This document shows, piece after piece, positions 51,786-60,397 of a DNA stretch of 64,000 nucleotides (positions are counted from its first letter, which is position 1; each line of letters starts with the position of its first letter). The DNA is from Certhia americana (taxonomy: Eukaryota > Chordata > Aves > Passeriformes > Certhiidae): assembly GCA_018697195.1 (NCBI GenBank), contig CM031870.1, positions 12,877,400-12,941,399 on the forward strand, given 5' to 3'. The translations under genes were made by a program, and so were the position numbers. The notes under the pieces were generated by a model, which was not told the DNA's origin, did not search any database, and saw only the letters and a list, made by a program, of their open reading frames with translations.

Positions 51786-52598
51786 ATGCTGACCGCCGAG
51801 GACAAGAAGCTGATCCAGCAGACCTGGGGAAAGTTGGGTGGTGCCGAGGAGGAAATTGGAGCCGAGGCCCTATGGAGGTACAGGCCTGGGGACCCCATGG
51901 GAGAGGGGGAAGAGGGGGTGGGCACCCCACAGAGGGGCCAGTGTGGTGGGTCCAGCTGGGGTCAGCACCACTGACTGTCCCACTCCCCCAGGATGTTCCA
52001 TGCCTACCCCCCGACCAAGACCTACTTCCCCCACTTCGACATGTCACAAGGCTCTGACCAGATCCGTGGCCATGGCAAGAAAGTGGTGGCTGCCCTGGGC
52101 AATGCCATCAAGAACCTGGACAACCTCAGCCAGGCTCTGTCTGAGCTGAGCAACCTGCACGCCTACAACCTGCGTGTGGACCCCGTCAACTTCAAGGCAA
52201 GGGGGGATGGGGATGGGAATGGGGACAGAGTCTGGGGACAGGGATCAGAATGGGGGGACAGGGAACAGGGGATGGGGAATGGAGACTGAGGAACAGGGAA
52301 TGGGGGACCGGGATCAGCATGGGAGCTGGAGGGTGTAGGATAGGGGATAGGAAGAAGCGGGGGGAGCAGGGGATGGGTGCAGGGGGTGTGGGACAGGGAA
52401 TGTGGGACAGGGACTGGGATGGGACATGGGGGCTGTAGTGAAGGTGCTAAGCCCCGTTTTTCCTTGCAGTTCCTGTCGCAGTGCTTGCAGGTGGCTCTGG
52501 CTACCCGCCTGGGTAAGGAGTACAGCCCTGAGGTGCACTCTGCCGTCGACAAGTTCATGGCAGCCGTGGCCAGCGTGCTGGCTGAGAAGTACAGATGA
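51786..52598 (+). CDS. HBAD: AlphaD-globin (minor adult alpha chain), 3 exons
   Basis: AlphaD is the alpha chain of the minor avian hemoglobin HbD (alphaD2beta2), which has higher O2 affinity than HbA. Exons are 51786-51877, 51992-52196 and 52470-52598 (92, 205 and 129 nt), giving 141 aa including Met. The start [17 protein letters not shown] is an alphaD signature, one residue shorter than alphaA. The distal histidine is residue 58 (IRGHGKKV) and the proximal histidine residue 87 ([11 protein letters not shown]); the end is SVLAEKYR. The exon 1 boundary reads GAEALWR, with Trp at residue 30. Intron 1 (114 bp) is GT-AG. Intron 2 (273 bp) begins GCAAGG after the codon for the last Lys of VDPVNFK: a GC-AG intron. 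The reading frame is intact; the AATAAA lies 27 bp after the stop codon. Confidence 0.97.
52197..52469 (+). other. AlphaD intron 2: GC donor plus G-rich tandem repeat
   Basis: The donor is AAG|GCAAGG where the other globins have AAA/AAG|GTGAGT, and no nearby in-frame GT restores the standard VDPVNFK boundary. The acceptor TCCTTGCAG is normal. From 52198 to about 52440 the intron is made of irregular GGGGACAGGGAATG-like units on the sense strand, with many runs of three to six G separated by short loops, so the pre-mRNA could form G-quadruplexes. Confidence 0.85.
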
Positions 52599-52624
52599 GC
52601 TGTCAGCCGTGCCTGTGAACCATC

Positions 52625-52630
52625 AATAAA
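52625..52630 (+). terminator. AlphaD polyadenylation signal
   Basis: AATAAA, extended by further A residues, lies 27 bp after the TGA stop codon and gives a very short 3' UTR. Confidence 0.85.
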
Positions 52631-54600
52631 AAAAGACTCTTTTGCTGCAGCAACGTGTCCATTTGTGCTGGGGCTGGGGGCTGGGGTGGGCTGGAGTGCT
52701 GGAGGGAGGGAGCCGTGGCTGTGATGGATGTGGTAAAGGAAGGGCAGCACCAGCTCTGGGCTGCCTGAGTGTCCCCCAGGGCCGTGCTTGCTTCCAACTC
52801 TCCCCAGCACAGGATGCAGCTGGCAGCAGGATCCATGGAATGAAGCTGTGCCTGCATCCCTCCAGGGAGCAGGACAAAGGCTGCTTCAAGAAAAATGTGA
52901 TTCTTGCATTCCCTTGAAGGATTCCTGGGGTGTGGGGGGGTTGTAGGATAAATCCTGCCTGTCTCCATCTATCAAGATGGCTTTTTAGGACTTTATTAGG
53001 GGTGCTGCGGGAGCTAAGTGCTTGCATGAGCTCCAGAAGCAATCTGAGAATTCATGGAGTGAAAAAAGTCCACCACAGACCATTAAGCACAAAGGCTGTT
53101 CTGGGACTCAAGCTCCTGAGTCCAGTCAACCACCAGGGAAGAAGCTCCACACCTGCCCCAGGTGTCTTCTCTTCCCCTGGGACCTGGGCAGGGTGGGAAT
53201 GGGATAGGCACATCTGCAGTCCTGTATAGGAGACTGGTTTCAGGACTTAAGGGCCTGAATTTTAAAAAAATCAGTGATCACAGGTGGTGGGCTATGAGAT
53301 ACTAAACTAGCCTTGAGTTTGCTCTCTGCTGTGACCCCAGAGGGAGGAGATGAGATCCTGCCAGAGAAAGGTGCCTGAGTGTCCAGGTGCAGGCAGGAGG
53401 CAGGTGGGGGCATGCAGGGACCCTGCCTGCTCACAAACAGGCCTGGCAGTCCCTGACCATGGCAGCCCCTGCTCCTGCAGGTGAACCCACAGCCCTTACG
53501 CTCCATCCTCAAACACATCCCAGTGTGCTCATGTGCATTTACACCTATTTGTTTTTGTGCCACCAGTTTGAAGGTCTCTGCTGCCTTCGCAGCTCTCCCT
53601 ATGCACAAACATGCAGCAGACACTGCCTGGCTGCTGCTTCCCAGAAAATCAGCCCCCCCGGCCTTCCCTCCCCACTCTGAAGTGGTGCCAGACCAAGCTA
53701 ATCTCCCCCCAACACAAATGATAAGGACCTCAGCCACGGTGGAAACACGGGTGTGAACTGTCACTGCTGGTCAGCACCACTGGACAAACCTACTGTGAGC
53801 CCTGCAAGCCCCCTCACCCTCCTTGTCTTCCTCACCACCCTCATCCTCCTTGCCCTCACTGCATTCCTCACCTTCATCTCATCATTTGGAGCACACAGGG
53901 CTCACCACAGACCACTGTGGTCCCTTGTATCTTCCCAAAGCATTGGCAGCAGTGCCCAGTGCTGATCCTGTGGCTCTGCCCAGTGTCCTCCCTGCCCACA
54001 AGTCAGGGTCCCCCGGTGCCCCACAGCACCAGGGCCAGCACAGGCAGTGCACAGAGCAGGCTGGGGCAGGGCAGCCCTGGGCTCTGTTAGCAAACAGATG
54101 TGACTGTGTTCCACGGAGAAGGGGCTGAAGAGGGCACACACTGTGGGTGGTGTGGGGTACACGGGTGTGGAATGTCCTGAGGAATGAGAGCAGGGTGTGC
54201 AGTGGGGCAGCTGTGCACAGGGACTGTGTTGAGTGGCAGAGGGCTGTACAGGGACAGCACATGTGTGTGCAAGGACGTGTAGGTGTCAGCTAGAGTGCTG
54301 TAGGGGGAGTGTGTGTCCTGGGGCAGCTCGGGTGTGCGTGCAGGCTGTTGGATGGTCAGTCTGTACATGCAGGTGCACGTGGGGTGTGAGGCATAGACTC
54401 CCAACACCTGGCCAGAACCCATCCAGGCTGTGCCAGGAGCACCCAGCCAGTGTCCCACCCCATGCCAGGGGACACACAAGGGCTCCTCTGCCAGTGGCAG
54501 TGCAGACCCTAACGACAGCCCATGCCAGAACCTCATCCTAACCCCAAACATAACCATAAGCCTAACCCTGCTGTCATGTCAGCATGTGTCCGTGGGGCAG
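52631..54600. other. AlphaD-alphaA intergenic region
   Basis: No supported gene was found. The 3' half is rich in GT/CA-type words such as GTGTGTGTCC and TGTGTGTGCAAGG. A short degenerate CCTAAC-like patch occurs at about 54535-54563. The open frames at 53240-53764 (-) and 54087-54557 (-) have no family motif. Confidence 0.5.
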
Positions 54601-54654
54601 AGACCACCCAGCCGCTCTGGAGCAAGCCCTGACCGTGCCCCGGCCCTGACGCTG

Positions 54655-54780
54655 CCGGTGCCGGTGGCCGGGCGGAGCGGGGCGGGGGAGGTCGGGCGGC
54701 GGCCCCGCCTGGCCGGGGTCCAGCACCCCCGGGCCGAGCCGGGCGGGGCCGCAGCACCGCATATAAGGGCGGCGGCGGCC
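54655..54780 (+). promoter_or_regulatory. AlphaA-globin CpG-rich promoter
   Basis: A G+C- and CpG-rich block contains several GGGCGG/GGGGCGGGG boxes (about 54670-54760) and an ATATAAG TATA box (54771-54777) 54 bp before the ATG. No CCAAT or GATA motif was seen in the proximal 150 bp, unlike the pi and alphaD promoters. This suggests SP1/KLF control locally, with GATA input from the enhancers. Confidence 0.8.
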
Positions 54781-54824
54781 GGCGGGGACACCCGTGCTGG
54801 GGCTGCCGACTCCGAGGTGACATC

Positions 54825-55502
54825 ATGGTGCTGTCCGCCGCAGACAAGACCAACGTCAAGAACGCTTTCAGCAAAATCGGCGGCCAGGCCGAGGAATATG
54901 GCGCCGATGCCCTGGAGAGGTACTGTGGCTGTCCCTGGCGTGACCCTCGCTCCTCTCCAGCCCAGGGTCCCTCGCATCTGCCCCTCTCTTCTCCCCATCC
55001 ACAGCTGTCTCTGTCCTTTGCCACCCTGTCCCTATCTCACCTATCTCTGAACTCCTCTATTCTCCAGAATGTTCACCACCTACCCCCAGACCAAGACCTA
55101 CTTCCCCCACTTCGACCTAGGAAAGGGCTCTGCTCAGGTCAAGGGTCATGGCAAGAAGGTGGCGGCTGCACTGGTCGAAGCCGCCAACCACATCGATGAC
55201 ATTGCTGGTGCCCTCTCCAAGCTCAGCGACCTCCACGCCCAAAAACTCCGTGTGGACCCTGTCAACTTCAAAGTGAGTGTCTGGGGAGGGGTGACCAGCC
55301 TAGCTTCCCACCTGCACCCCTTGGCTACCCCCTTGCGTCATTCCCTTGCTCACCACATCATTTTGTCTTTCAGCTGCTGGGCCAGTGCTTCCTGGTGGTG
55401 GTGGCCACTCGCAACCCCGCTCTGCTGACCCCAGAGGTCCACGCTTCCCTGGACAAGTTCCTGTGTGCCGTGGGCTCTGTGCTGACTGCCAAGTACCGTT
55501 AA
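54825..55502 (+). CDS. HBAA: AlphaA-globin (major adult alpha chain), 3 exons
   Basis: AlphaA is the alpha chain of the major avian hemoglobin HbA (alphaA2beta2). Exons are 54825-54919, 55068-55272 and 55374-55502 (95, 205 and 129 nt), giving 142 aa including Met. The start is [20 protein letters not shown]. The distal histidine is residue 59 (VKGHGKKV), the proximal histidine residue 88 ([11 protein letters not shown]), and the end is GSVLTAKYR. Introns are short (148 and 101 bp) and GT-AG. The segment [20 protein letters not shown] keeps Thr at mature position 34. It is the last gene of the cluster, as expected for the adult gene in the usual embryonic-to-adult order. The frame is intact and there is no sign of gene conversion with alphaD beyond shared family residues. 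Confidence 0.98.
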
Positions 55503-55572
55503 GATGTGTACCGTGGCTAGAGCTGGACCTAACACCACCAGCCCTCCGACAGTGAGCAGTCAAATGTTCTGA

Positions 55573-55578
55573 AATAAA
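55573..55578 (+). terminator. AlphaA polyadenylation signal
   Basis: AATAAA lies 71 bp after the TAA stop codon. Confidence 0.85.
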
Positions 55579-56260
55579 ATATCTTGCATTTATGCTCCAG
55601 CCCTGGTGTCCTGCTCTGTGTGCTGCCCGCGGGAAGGGAGCGGGAGGGGTGTGCTCTGTGGGTCTGAACTGGAGGTCTCCCCATCAGGTGGGTACATGGA
55701 GAAAATGGGCTCTCGTTTTGCTGCTGCTGAGAGGAGGCAGCATCTGGGAGGTGGGGTCCAGCAGGCAGACACTGCTTTGCTGCTGTGGGGCTCTCGGAGC
55801 AAACAGCATTTCTTGGCACCAGTGGAGGGGAGAGACTCATGGATGATCTGGGGCTCCCCACAGCCCCAGGCTATCCCACCAGAATTCCACACTGGAATCC
55901 CTTCTTGCACCACTGGCCCTGTGCACCCTTATTTAAGACAGTGTTGAAGGGCATCTCCTCCTGGAAATGTTTGCAGGAGACACAGGAGTGCAGGGGCTCC
56001 TGGCACCTGTGACACTTTGCCTGGTAACAGAGTGAGAACAGCCTGAGGACCTCCCTGTGCCAGGACATCTTTCTTTGCAGGCATACAGGGCTGTGCAGTA
56101 GTGTAAGACTTCTTCTGTCTCCACCTAATGGACCCTTGCTGGGGTGTCACTGTGGAGGGGTCCTGGGGAGCTGCAGGGGGAGCAGATGGGGCTCAGATCC
56201 AGCAGTGTGGGACAGTGTCAGGGCATGAAAAGGTGCCCAGGAGTTGTGCTGGTGCCTGCA

Positions 56261-56316
56261 CACCCACAGCCCTTATCGCAGCCTGCAGCAGGGTGGCTGT
56301 GGTGGGGTGCTGATAA
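56261..56316. promoter_or_regulatory. Candidate alphaA 3' enhancer (GATA/CACCC cluster)
   Basis: CACCC (56261-56265), CTTATC (GATA on the - strand, 56272-56277), GGGTGG (56291-56296), GTGGGGTG (a reversed CACCC-type box, about 56302-56309) and TGATAA (56311-56316) are packed into 56 bp, about 0.7 kb after the alphaA polyadenylation signal. Chicken has a described erythroid enhancer downstream of alphaA with GATA sites. Position and motifs agree, but activity is inferred. Confidence 0.6.
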
Positions 56317-56429
56317 AGGAAAGTGTGGGCTCTCCTCCAGATCTGGGTGGGGTGGGAGACTGGACAACAGATAGTCCCAGGAGGCTACAACCTGCCAGAT
56401 GCTGAGTAAGGGCGGGGAGGTCCTTAGTT

Positions 56430-56445
56430 GGGGGGGGGGGGGGGG
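56430..56445. repeat. Poly-G tract
   Basis: This is an uninterrupted run of 16 G. Such runs are unstable and prone to sequencing error, so its length is uncertain. It lies about 115 bp past the candidate 3' enhancer. Confidence 0.9.
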
Positions 56446-56827
56446 AAGGTTCAAGGAAGCCCCAGGATGGCTCACAGAGCCAGCCAAGGTTGCCACAGGC
56501 TCCTTTGATCCTTGGCACTGGCAAGGATGGACTCTTCCCTAGTCCCTCCTATGGTCTCCAGGTGCTGTCAGTGAATGCACAGGGACAGGAGAAACTCCAA
56601 TAACTCCAAGGTGAGAAGGAGGTCCTACGAGATCTCTTCTGTAAAGCACTACAGGTGTCATGATCCTATGCACCCACTGTTCCTGGGCACAGTGAGGAAG
56701 GGAGTGTAGGCACACAGTTTGTGGTGATTGGGAATGGGGCTGCGGCTGAGCCTCATCCCTAATGGGCTACAGCTGTGTAAGACAGGTGAGCAGTGTTAAA
56801 GAGACATGGAATGCTGAGGGTTGTGAA

Positions 56828-56886
56828 CCAATCACAGAAGGGTGAGGAGGGCACACAGGTATGCATGTAGGAAGAACGGTATAAAG
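56828..56886 (+). promoter_or_regulatory. Orphan CCAAT/TATA promoter-like arrangement
   Basis: CCAAT (56828-56832, in GAACCAATCACAG) lies 52 bp before TATAAAG (56880-56886). Pi-globin has 45 bp between the same boxes. No globin-like or other recognisable coding sequence follows. It may be the promoter part of a decayed solo LTR, a noncoding transcript promoter, or chance. Confidence 0.35.
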
Positions 56887-58759
56887 GTTGTACGGCAGAA
56901 CAAGTGCTAACTTGTTCTTGGAACCATTCATCAGTTTTTTGTTCGCCTTCAAGGGAGGAGAAAGCCAGTCAGGGCATCACTGGTCAATCTCCTCTGCCTT
57001 TGTATGGAGCAGGTTCCACCCTTCCAGCCAGGAACATCAATAAGACAGAGCTGTAGGCACAACTTCCTGGGGATCTCATGCAGAGCCAGGATATGGTGGG
57101 GACTCAGAGCACACAGGTGTGCAAGGAGGTGTGAACTGGTGTGGAAAGCATTGGGAAGAGCCAGCATTAAATCCAGCAAGGACTTGAACTCCTCCGAAGC
57201 CCAGCTACTAAGGGCTCTTGTGGTCCTGAGCATGGTGTGTACGTGAGACAAGGTGTAAGAGCAATGCAGGGACAATGACATCCTTATGTGAGGGATGAAA
57301 GTTGTTCCCAACTTACTTTAGCTTCTAACTGCTCCCAAGCCACGCTGTGACCTCAGGCAGGACATGTCGGGTGGCAGTGGGCATTGTCCTTCCTCTGCAG
57401 CACTTTGCCAGGGTTCAGCCTGTCCGGAGAACTGCTGAGCTCGTGTGGTCCCAGCCATTTGTCCCTGCTGCCACAAGATGGAAGCCTCAAGCCGTGGTGC
57501 TTTATCGGGGCTAGGCAGAGGGTGTGAGGGCTGAGAGAAGCAGAGCTTCCAGCCAGCCCCAGATCCCGAGTGCTTTGGGGACACAGGTGCAGGACCCCTC
57601 CCCTCAGCTGTGCTGAAAGTTCCAGCCCCGAGCCCTCCTGGCTCGTAGCACAGGGGCTCCCTTCACTGGGCATCCCTTGGTAGCCACGGCTTTGTGTGCC
57701 CCAGCACAAAGCCTGCCCCACAGGACAGACTTGCTGGACACAGCTTGGCACTCCCTGAGCTGGTACCCCTGTCCAGTTGCCTTGGGACCCACCAGCACCA
57801 CAGCAGCCATGCTCTGGATCAGAGCAGGCCAAATATTTGCCCCAGTGCTGGCTTAGGCTGTTTTTGCATCTGGCATTGCTGCAGCTCTGGTGCTGAGGAG
57901 AGAGTTGGAGGCAATTTCTTTGTTGCCACAGCAGTAGGAGCATGAAACAGTCCCAGGAGACACTGAGGAGGTGGATTTGGACACAAAGCCCTCTCATCCA
58001 GGCCATGGCAGCACCAGGAAGCCAAATCACACCAGGCAGCTTCAGCAGAAGAAAGAAGATGAATGTCTCCAGGTCATATCTGTTTTGACGTCTCCACTCT
58101 CTGCAGGCCTTTCTCAGCTCTCATTTATTCCTGATGGACAAAGCACCTGGGGTTCAAAGATACCCCCAGAACAGCACAGTGTTCTGATTTGTGGTGTCAC
58201 AAAGGCAAGTGGCATCTCAGAGCTCATTTTTATTCAAAGAGGAGTTAAATGACATCAGGAAATGAGCTTGATGGTAATGCTTTACCTGATCACAGGACTT
58301 TCACTGGTCTCTTGAGGGGCTACAAACAGCATTGTCCACATAGGTTGGATTCTAATCTTATTGTGTTGGCTAGGTAGTCATGTCCCTAGAGAGTGTCCTG
58401 GAAAGGGACACAGAAACACATACTTCTGGAGGAAGTCAAGCATCCCAGGGGAGTTTAACAGGAATTCTCCATGAATTTTCTGTCTTCCCATTAGCAAGGG
58501 GGATCTAGCAAACAAGCAGTGAGAAGATAGAGAATTAACTCCTTATCGGGAGCTGATCTTGAGAGATCAGTTGTGAGATCCTCGTGCTGGAATGAGGAAG
58601 GAAAACAGTGTGTGTTTTACAAACTGTTCTTTATACATCTCATATTGGAATTCAATATGGCAATAGTGTAACCCAAGGGTGGTGCAGCCAATAGGTCCTC
58701 TGCTTCTTTGATGTGAGTTTGGACAGCCACTCTTTCCTAAACATCAGATTTTTCCTTGC
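56887..58759. other. Downstream intergenic region
   Basis: I see no supported gene. The longest frame, 57353-58030 (-), has no domain, no codon periodicity that I can judge and no splice context. Confidence 0.5.
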
Positions 58760-59215
58760 TGAAATGACCTCCCAGATTTGTCTGGATCTCTCTGAATTTT
58801 AAGCCAGTGTTCGCAGCCCCTCCAGCTCAGGAACATCTGAGAACTTAATAAGGACATTCTCCACTACAACACAAGTCATCGATGATAGAACAGTAAATAA
58901 TAATGGTAAACAAAGGACTGGAATCTGTCACGGAAAGAAAACAGACTCATCTGAAAGGATTAATTCTTGGCAATGGCTATGATTATTACTCATCTCTTTC
59001 TTTGATTAAAAGTCCCACTGTTGGTTTTTTTTTTCTTGAAGCCAACTGGTTTGTAATTCCATGGGTGGTTTGTTGTTGGTTTTTTTTGTTGTGGTTTTTT
59101 GTTGTTGTTGTTGGTTTGGTTTTGTTGGTTTTTTTTTTTTTTTTTTTTTGCTTGAAGCTGACTGGTTTGTAATTCCTTGGTTTCCTCCTTTTACTCTGCT
59201 AATAATAAGAGACAC
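58760..59215 (-). repeat. CR1-like 5' region fragment with inserted T/G repeats
   Basis: Read on the + strand this resembles the reverse complement of upstream parts of bird CR1: a stretch like AGGAACATCTGAGAACTTAA then CATCGATGATAGAACAGTAA, and later AAGCTGACTGGTTTGTAATT CCTTGG with CTCC following. The match is from memory of CR1 consensus and is diverged. The segment TTGGTT(T)nCTTGAAGCYRACTGG occurs twice (59021-59062 and 59125-59179), duplicated around a T/G-rich tract. Confidence 0.5.
59064..59150. repeat. T/G-rich simple repeat
   Basis: GTTGTTGTTGTTGG and GGTTTGGTTTTG units are followed by a run of more than 20 T. The tract separates the two copies of the CR1-like duplication. Confidence 0.85.
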
Positions 59216-59814
59216 AATGGTCTCATTTCTGTGACCCCATCACCCTCCCTCTTTTCCCAAAGATATTGGATGTCTGGAGATGGCTTCCATCAGTTTTTGA
59301 GGTAAAGGTTTTTTGGGTTTTTTTTCAGGCATGCAGTCTGAAAATAAGAAATGATTGAAATATACTTTAATTCAAACTTTTTGGAGTCCTCCCACCTCCT
59401 CCACTGGCTGTTTTGCCAGTGGAAAAAGGAAAAGTGGTAGAAGACAGAAAATGAGCATTGATTAGAATTTCACTACAAAGATGGAAATTGAATAGAAATG
59501 CAAAATCTTTCTTCCTGCTGGTTGCCCTGTCTTCCTGTCATACAGCAACCACCTGGGAGATCTGATTTTGCTTGGAGCTGAGATGATAGGCAATGCTCTG
59601 CTGGTGACATCAGTGTTTCTTCTCTCCCCATGTTGTTTTTCTCTATTTTTTAGCAGCCGGAGATGCCATCTGGGGAGGGCACAGCTTTGGTTGTATTCCT
59701 CCAGCTCCCACACAAGCAGTAATAGCAGTTCCAGAGGCTACATTCCTGCCTGTTGCCTTCAACATCTGTCTGTTGACCTGCTGCTGCTCATGAATTTGCT
59801 CTACCTTTTATAAA

Positions 59815-60085
59815 CCCGCTGATCCTATTTGTTTCCACAACCTCCTGTGGCAGTGAGTTTCAGAAGTTCATTCTCCCACCTACTCCAAATAAATTCCTTT
59901 TCTTTAGATTTGAATCAATCTACCAGACTGATCGATGGCCTGTAATTCTCATCATGCACCAAGTCCATGTTCTCTTTATGACTTTGTTGGGCTGGCACAT
60001 TTTGCTCCCTCTTCTCCAGAGATAAATCCCAGTCCCAGAGCTCTCTCATATTGAAGCTACCCCATTCCCTTGATCTCAGGGCTCT
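59815..60085 (-). repeat. Ancient CR1/L3-type LINE remnant
   Basis: The order of + strand blocks CAACCTCCTGTGGCAGTGAG, TTCAGAAGTTCATTC, AAATTCCTTTTCTTTAGATT, CTCTTCTCCAGAGATAAATC, CCAGTCCCAGAGCTCTCTCA and TATTGAAGCTACCCCATTCC resembles the reverse complement of an old CR1/L3 3' region known from reptile and mammal genomes. It is heavily diverged and non-coding. The call rests on memory of the consensus. Confidence 0.55.
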
Positions 60086-60120
60086 AAGTCCACAATTTTC
60101 TTACATCCTAGGATGCCCTG

Positions 60121-60397
60121 TTGCAATAGGACAAGGGGTGATGGTTTCAAGCTAAGAGGTTTGATTTAGATTAGCTATAAGGAAGAAGTTTTTCACAATG
60201 GAGTGAAAATTGGCGCAGGTTACTCAGAGAGGTTGGGATGCTCCATCCCTGGAAAATTTCAAGACCAGGTTGGATGGGGCTCTGAGCAACCTGACCTAGT
60301 GGAGGCCATCCCTGCCCATGGCAGAGGGGATGAACAAGACAACCTTTAGAAGTCCCTTCCAACCCAAATTATTCCATGATTATAGGACTCTATGATC
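60121..60397 (+). repeat. CR1 LINE 3' end, well preserved
   Basis: CR1 blocks occur in order: AATAGGACAAGGGGTGATGG, TTTAGATTAGCTATAAGGAA, CAGAGAGGTTGGGATGCTCC, CCAGGTTGGATGGGGCTCTG, AGCAACCTGACCTAGTGGAG and AGTCCCTTCCAACCCAAATT, ending in the CR1 tail of CCATGATTATAGGACTCTATGATC-like octamers. It is the clearest repeat in the window. It lies 35 bp from an older CR1 piece in the opposite orientation. Confidence 0.96.

Noticed and set aside
47419..55502. A fourth alpha-type globin gene or globin pseudogene between or beyond the three genes
   Set aside because: Searching by eye for KTYFPHF-, VDPVNFK- and KYR-like coding blocks outside the three genes on both strands found none.
57353..58030. 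225-codon - strand open frame
   Set aside because: No recognisable domain, no promoter or splice context; composition looks like chance in G+C-rich sequence.
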